Below are positions 63,401 to 64,000 of a stretch of DNA of 64,000 nucleotides, piece after piece. Every line of letters begins with the position of its first letter. The stretch's first letter is position 1. A program made the position numbers and the translations under genes. This DNA comes from Atrichornis clamosus. Taxonomy: Eukaryota; Chordata; Aves; Passeriformes; Menuridae. The notes below the pieces were generated by a model. It was given only the letters and a program-made list of their open reading frames with translations. It did no database searches and was not told where the DNA came from. Where the stretch lies: assembly GCA_013400975.1 (NCBI GenBank), contig WBMZ01005423.1:1-64000 (forward strand), read 5' to 3'.

Positions 63401-64000
63401 GAAGGCCAGAATTCAATCCTGAGATAGGTGTAACCCTGCATAACCTGTGTTTGCTCTCCACTTTCCCTTCCTTTCCCTGTATTTGCAGGCTACGTGTGTA
63501 CCCCTTGGTGGAGGAGAGAGATCCTGTGTTTGCTCAGAAGGCTACGTCGGGGATGGCATGACGTGCTACGGGGACATTCTAAAAGTGAGTGAAGAGCAAA
63601 GGCCTGAGGTCTTTTTGAGACTGGAGAAAACTGGCTCTGCTCTCGCTTTACTTTTCTCTCTTACCTGAGTTGACTCCTTCTTCCAGCATCAGCCTGAAGC
63701 ACAAGTGTATTCCAAGGCCACAGGGACAGAACTGATGCCAAGACCAATTACTGCCAGTGAAGCCATTGGCAATAATTTCTAACCTGCTTCACCCCTGTGC
63801 AGGGAGCACCTGTCCTGTGCAATAAGTCATCTTTTCTTTGTTATTTGGAAAGTCTTTCAGGTCAGAGCTGACAGGCCCATTTTCTGTCATTAGAAATACC
63901 AAAGGCCATTGGGGATTCAATCTCTGTCCCTGATAAACATGAGCAATTGCAGATGAGTTGAAAAGAGTTTGTTTATTTGGGAATATATTTTTTAATGGCT
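36373..64000 (+). CDS. STAB1: Stabilin-1, 5' part (27 coding exons, 995 codons; runs off window)
   Basis: Joined exons: 36373-36453, 41938-42074, 43536-43651, 44745-44830, 45376-45445, 46257-46352, 46798-46914, 47597-47793, 47991-48124, 49799-49926, 50135-50226, 51173-51295, 52715-52861, 53883-53945, 54564-54677, 55062-55112, 55804-55884, 56171-56329, 57219-57281, 58580-58681, 59610-59696, 60017-60128, 60643-60826, 61029-61122, 62026-62184, 63029-63124, 63489-63584. Total 2985 nt in one frame, all GT-AG. Order: signal peptide (1 to about 23), cysteine-rich N-terminus, EGF cluster (about 110-360), FAS1-1 (about 362-505), FAS1-2 (about 509-655), cysteine-rich and EGF cluster (about 665-990). 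Known role: a type I scavenger/adhesion receptor of alternatively activated macrophages and sinusoidal endothelium (acetylated LDL, SPARC and other ligands). Human STAB1 is about 2570 aa, so roughly 60% lies beyond the window. STAB2 is excluded by closer sequence match and by the NISCH neighbour. Confidence 0.95.
36454..41937 (+). other. STAB1: STAB1 intron 1
   Basis: 5.5 kb, the longest STAB1 intron in the window. No repeat family or conserved coding segment recognised. A long first intron after a signal-peptide exon is a common site for enhancers, but I see no specific element that proves one. Confidence 0.8.
41938..42074 (+). CDS. STAB1: STAB1 exon 2 (N-terminal Cys-rich)
   Basis: Residues 28-73. 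Contains [19 protein letters not shown], matching human CDVKTTFVTHVPCTSCAA in cysteine spacing, then CPRGWLK and DC. Acceptor ttttaaag is weak; donor AG|gtaagg is good. Phase 0 to 2. Confidence 0.9.
43536..43651 (+). CDS. STAB1: STAB1 exon 3
   Basis: Residues 73-111. Encodes [20 protein letters not shown], then [12 protein letters not shown]; human CCPGYWGSRC is equivalent. Acceptor tttttaag, donor ATG|gtaagt, phase 2 to 1. Confidence 0.93.
44745..44830 (+). CDS. STAB1: STAB1 exon 4 (EGF-like)
   Basis: Residues 112-140. Encodes [20 protein letters not shown] and NGTCICK. NGT is an N-glycosylation sequon also found in human. Phase 1 to 0, donor AAG|gtcagt. Confidence 0.95.
45376..45445 (+). 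CDS. STAB1: STAB1 exon 5 (laminin-type EGF end)
   Basis: Residues 141-163 plus one base. Encodes [20 protein letters not shown] then CQS. It closes the EGF begun in exon 4, and human has [13 protein letters not shown]. Phase 0 to 1. Confidence 0.95.
46257..46352 (+). CDS. STAB1: STAB1 exon 6 (EGF-like)
   Basis: Residues 164-195. Encodes [20 protein letters not shown], then [12 protein letters not shown]. Locally GC-rich with GGC codons making a Gly run in the loop. Phase 1 to 1, one EGF per exon. Confidence 0.95.
46798..46914 (+). CDS. STAB1: STAB1 exon 7 (EGF-like)
   Basis: Residues 196-234. Encodes [20 protein letters not shown], then [15 protein letters not shown]. Human ELPVCQELRCPQNTQC is equivalent. 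Acceptor gcttgcag, donor CTGG|gtgaga, phase 1 to 1. Confidence 0.95.
47597..47793 (+). CDS. STAB1: STAB1 exon 8 (EGF-like, one and a half repeats)
   Basis: Residues 235-300. Contains [38 protein letters not shown] and [19 protein letters not shown]. The second EGF continues into exon 9. NST is a conserved sequon. Phase 1 to 0. Confidence 0.96.
47991..48124 (+). CDS. STAB1: STAB1 exon 9 (EGF-like)
   Basis: Residues 301-345. Encodes [18 protein letters not shown], then [20 protein letters not shown]. Cysteine spacing matches human; intervening residues vary. Acceptor cccttag, donor TAG|gtaagc, phase 0 to 2. Confidence 0.93.
49550..49680 (+). mobile_element. CR1 LINE 3' end
   Basis: Contains GGGAGTGTTCAAGGCCAGAT, GGATGGGGCTCTGAGCAACC, CATGGCAGGGGG, CTTTAAGGTCCCTTCCAACC and the terminal CATTCTATGAT. 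This is the plus-strand avian CR1 3' terminus with nearly consensus landmarks. It is severely 5'-truncated, about 130 bases, and sits in STAB1 intron 9 roughly 120 bases upstream of exon 10. Confidence 0.93.
49799..49926 (+). CDS. STAB1: STAB1 exon 10 (EGF end / FAS1-1 start)
   Basis: Residues 345-387. Encodes [20 protein letters not shown], closing the EGF and starting FAS1-1 with the leading helix ([11 protein letters not shown]...). Human SCVCRESEVGDGRACYGHLL is equivalent. Phase 2 to 1. Confidence 0.95.
50135..50226 (+). CDS. STAB1: STAB1 exon 11 (FAS1-1)
   Basis: Residues 388-418. Encodes [20 protein letters not shown], the FAS1 motif GPFTVFVPS, then PIHDRMEFN. Phase 1 to 0. Confidence 0.96.
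51173..51295 (+). CDS. STAB1: STAB1 exon 12 (FAS1-1)
   Basis: Residues 419-459. Encodes [17 protein letters not shown] and [14 protein letters not shown]. Equivalent to human LCRQHIIAGQHILED and WWTLAGQEITVTFNQ, the FAS1 H2-type segment. Phases 0/0. Confidence 0.94.
52715..52861 (+). CDS. STAB1: STAB1 exon 13 (FAS1-1 end)
   Basis: Residues 460-508. Encodes [20 protein letters not shown], then [15 protein letters not shown], the usual FAS1 closing strand, and SPDNLRNPQ. Acceptor attacccag, donor CAG|gtacag, phases 0/0. Confidence 0.95.
53883..53945 (+). CDS. STAB1: STAB1 exon 14 (FAS1-2 start)
   Basis: Residues 509-529, [20 protein letters not shown] plus E. Nearly identical to human. Phases 0/0. 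Confidence 0.97.
54564..54677 (+). CDS. STAB1: STAB1 exon 15 (FAS1-2)
   Basis: Residues 530-567. Contains [20 protein letters not shown] and [14 protein letters not shown]. Contains the FAS1 GPFTVFVPS signature. Phases 0/0. Confidence 0.97.
55062..55112 (+). CDS. STAB1: STAB1 exon 16 (FAS1-2, 51 nt)
   Basis: Residues 568-584, [17 protein letters not shown]; human GLSKLQELVRYHIYNHG. Acceptor tttcctcag, donor GCG|gtaagg. Short but unambiguous. Confidence 0.96.
55804..55884 (+). CDS. STAB1: STAB1 exon 17 (FAS1-2)
   Basis: Residues 585-611. Encodes [20 protein letters not shown], then TINISAD. NIS is an N-glycosylation sequon shared with human. Phases 0/0. Confidence 0.96.
56171..56329 (+). CDS. 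STAB1: STAB1 exon 18 (FAS1-2 end)
   Basis: Residues 612-664. Encodes [13 protein letters not shown], then [20 protein letters not shown] and EEQHKIVT. Human equivalent ANGVIHMLDGILLPP. Phases 0/0. Confidence 0.97.
57219..57281 (+). CDS. STAB1: STAB1 exon 19 (Cys-rich)
   Basis: Residues 665-685, [20 protein letters not shown] plus M. NNS is a sequon. Human GSCVDCQALNTSTCPP is equivalent. Phases 0/0. Confidence 0.95.
58120..58350 (+). repeat. Polypyrimidine (CT-rich) tract
   Basis: About 230 bases, roughly nine in ten C or T on the + strand, with no strict repeat unit, in STAB1 intron 19 about 230 bases before exon 20. It is a low-complexity tract that could form H-DNA. The long open frames across it are an effect of the missing purines, not coding. 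Confidence 0.95.
58580..58681 (+). CDS. STAB1: STAB1 exon 20 (Cys-rich)
   Basis: Residues 686-719. Encodes [20 protein letters not shown], then [14 protein letters not shown] is a sequon. Nearly identical to human [19 protein letters not shown]. Phases 0/0. Confidence 0.97.
59610..59696 (+). CDS. STAB1: STAB1 exon 21 (laminin-type EGF start)
   Basis: Residues 720-748. Encodes [20 protein letters not shown], then SSPCYGRGN. Phases 0/0, donor AAT|gtaagt. Confidence 0.96.
60017..60128 (+). CDS. STAB1: STAB1 exon 22 (laminin-type EGF)
   Basis: Residues 749-785 plus one base. Encodes [20 protein letters not shown], then [17 protein letters not shown]. Donor AAG|gttggt is weak, but it is the only one that keeps frame with exon 23. 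Phase 0 to 1. Confidence 0.94.
60643..60826 (+). CDS. STAB1: STAB1 exon 23 (EGF-like)
   Basis: Residues 786-847. Encodes [20 protein letters not shown], then GYTGKFCD and [16 protein letters not shown]. Human [20 protein letters not shown] is almost identical. NDT is a possible sequon near the end. Phase 1 to 2, donor AAG|gtcagc. Confidence 0.96.
61029..61122 (+). CDS. STAB1: STAB1 exon 24 (EGF-like)
   Basis: Residues 847-878. Encodes [20 protein letters not shown], then [11 protein letters not shown]. Acceptor acttttaag. Phase 2 to 0. Human CRCLDGFEGDGFSC is equivalent. Confidence 0.95.
62026..62184 (+). CDS. STAB1: STAB1 exon 25 (EGF-like)
   Basis: Residues 879-931. Contains [20 protein letters not shown], then [15 protein letters not shown]. 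Acceptor ctcctgaag, donor CAG|gtacga, phases 0/0. The DG motif and cysteine order are typical of stabilin EGF repeats. Confidence 0.94.
63029..63124 (+). CDS. STAB1: STAB1 exon 26 (EGF-like)
   Basis: Residues 932-963. Encodes [20 protein letters not shown], then [12 protein letters not shown]. Human SRCTCKLGFAGDGYQCSPID is equivalent. Phases 0/0. Confidence 0.96.
63489..63584 (+). CDS. STAB1: STAB1 exon 27 (last coding exon in window)
   Basis: Residues 964-995. Encodes [20 protein letters not shown], then [12 protein letters not shown], ending at the point where FAS1 domain 3 begins in human (CYGDIFR). Donor AAA|gtgagt, phase 0. The next exon lies beyond the window. Confidence 0.95.
63585..64000 (+). 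other. STAB1: STAB1 intron 27, 5' part
   Basis: 416 bases of intronic sequence to the window edge. No FAS1-like exon is recognisable, so the third FAS1 domain must start to the right. Confidence 0.75.

Noticed and set aside
63687..63783. Possible alternative terminal STAB1 exon after ttcttccag, in frame with exon 27, 31 codons then TAA
   Set aside because: The peptide does not resemble the start of FAS1 domain 3 and there is no poly(A) signal in view; an open run this short is expected by chance.

Overview
The window is vertebrate nuclear DNA and most likely comes from a bird. Genes are split by GT-AG introns, there is a GC-rich promoter at the left edge, and three truncated CR1 retrotransposons with the avian-style 3' end are present. 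The species cannot be told from the sequence. I see no bacterial, phage, plasmid, CRISPR or RNA-gene content. All gene calls come from translating spliced exons by eye and comparing them with remembered human proteins; no database was searched.

Layout. (1) Positions 1-28.5 kb hold a complete NISCH (nischarin / imidazoline receptor I1 candidate) gene on the + strand. It has a CpG-rich promoter, 21 coding exons (88-27698) that join without a frame break into 1420 codons, and a 3' UTR with AATAAA at 28448-28453. (2) Positions about 28.5-36.37 kb are intergenic. They hold two CR1 fragments and a (GT)n(GA)n microsatellite, with no gene I can support. (3) Positions 36.37-64 kb hold the 5' part of STAB1 (stabilin-1 / CLEVER-1) on the + strand. 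It has a signal-peptide exon followed by 26 further coding exons, giving 995 in-frame codons up to 63584. These cover the N-terminal cysteine-rich/EGF cluster, FAS1 domains 1 and 2, and the second EGF cluster. The gene runs off the right edge just before FAS1 domain 3.

NISCH and STAB1 are also neighbours in the same orientation on human 3p21.1, so this is conserved microsynteny. The two proteins have no known shared pathway. Nischarin is an endosomal/cytosolic PX-LRR scaffold that binds integrin alpha-5 and restrains PAK/Rac signalling. Stabilin-1 is a scavenger receptor of macrophages and sinusoidal endothelium.

The window does not show a novel multi-gene system. The points most worth a second look are: the compact form of nischarin, which lacks the long Glu-rich and Ala/Pro-rich inserts of the human protein; a possible intron-13 read-through that would end nischarin at 516 residues; two adjacent perfect hairpins in NISCH intron 1; and a roughly 230-nt polypyrimidine tract in STAB1 intron 19.
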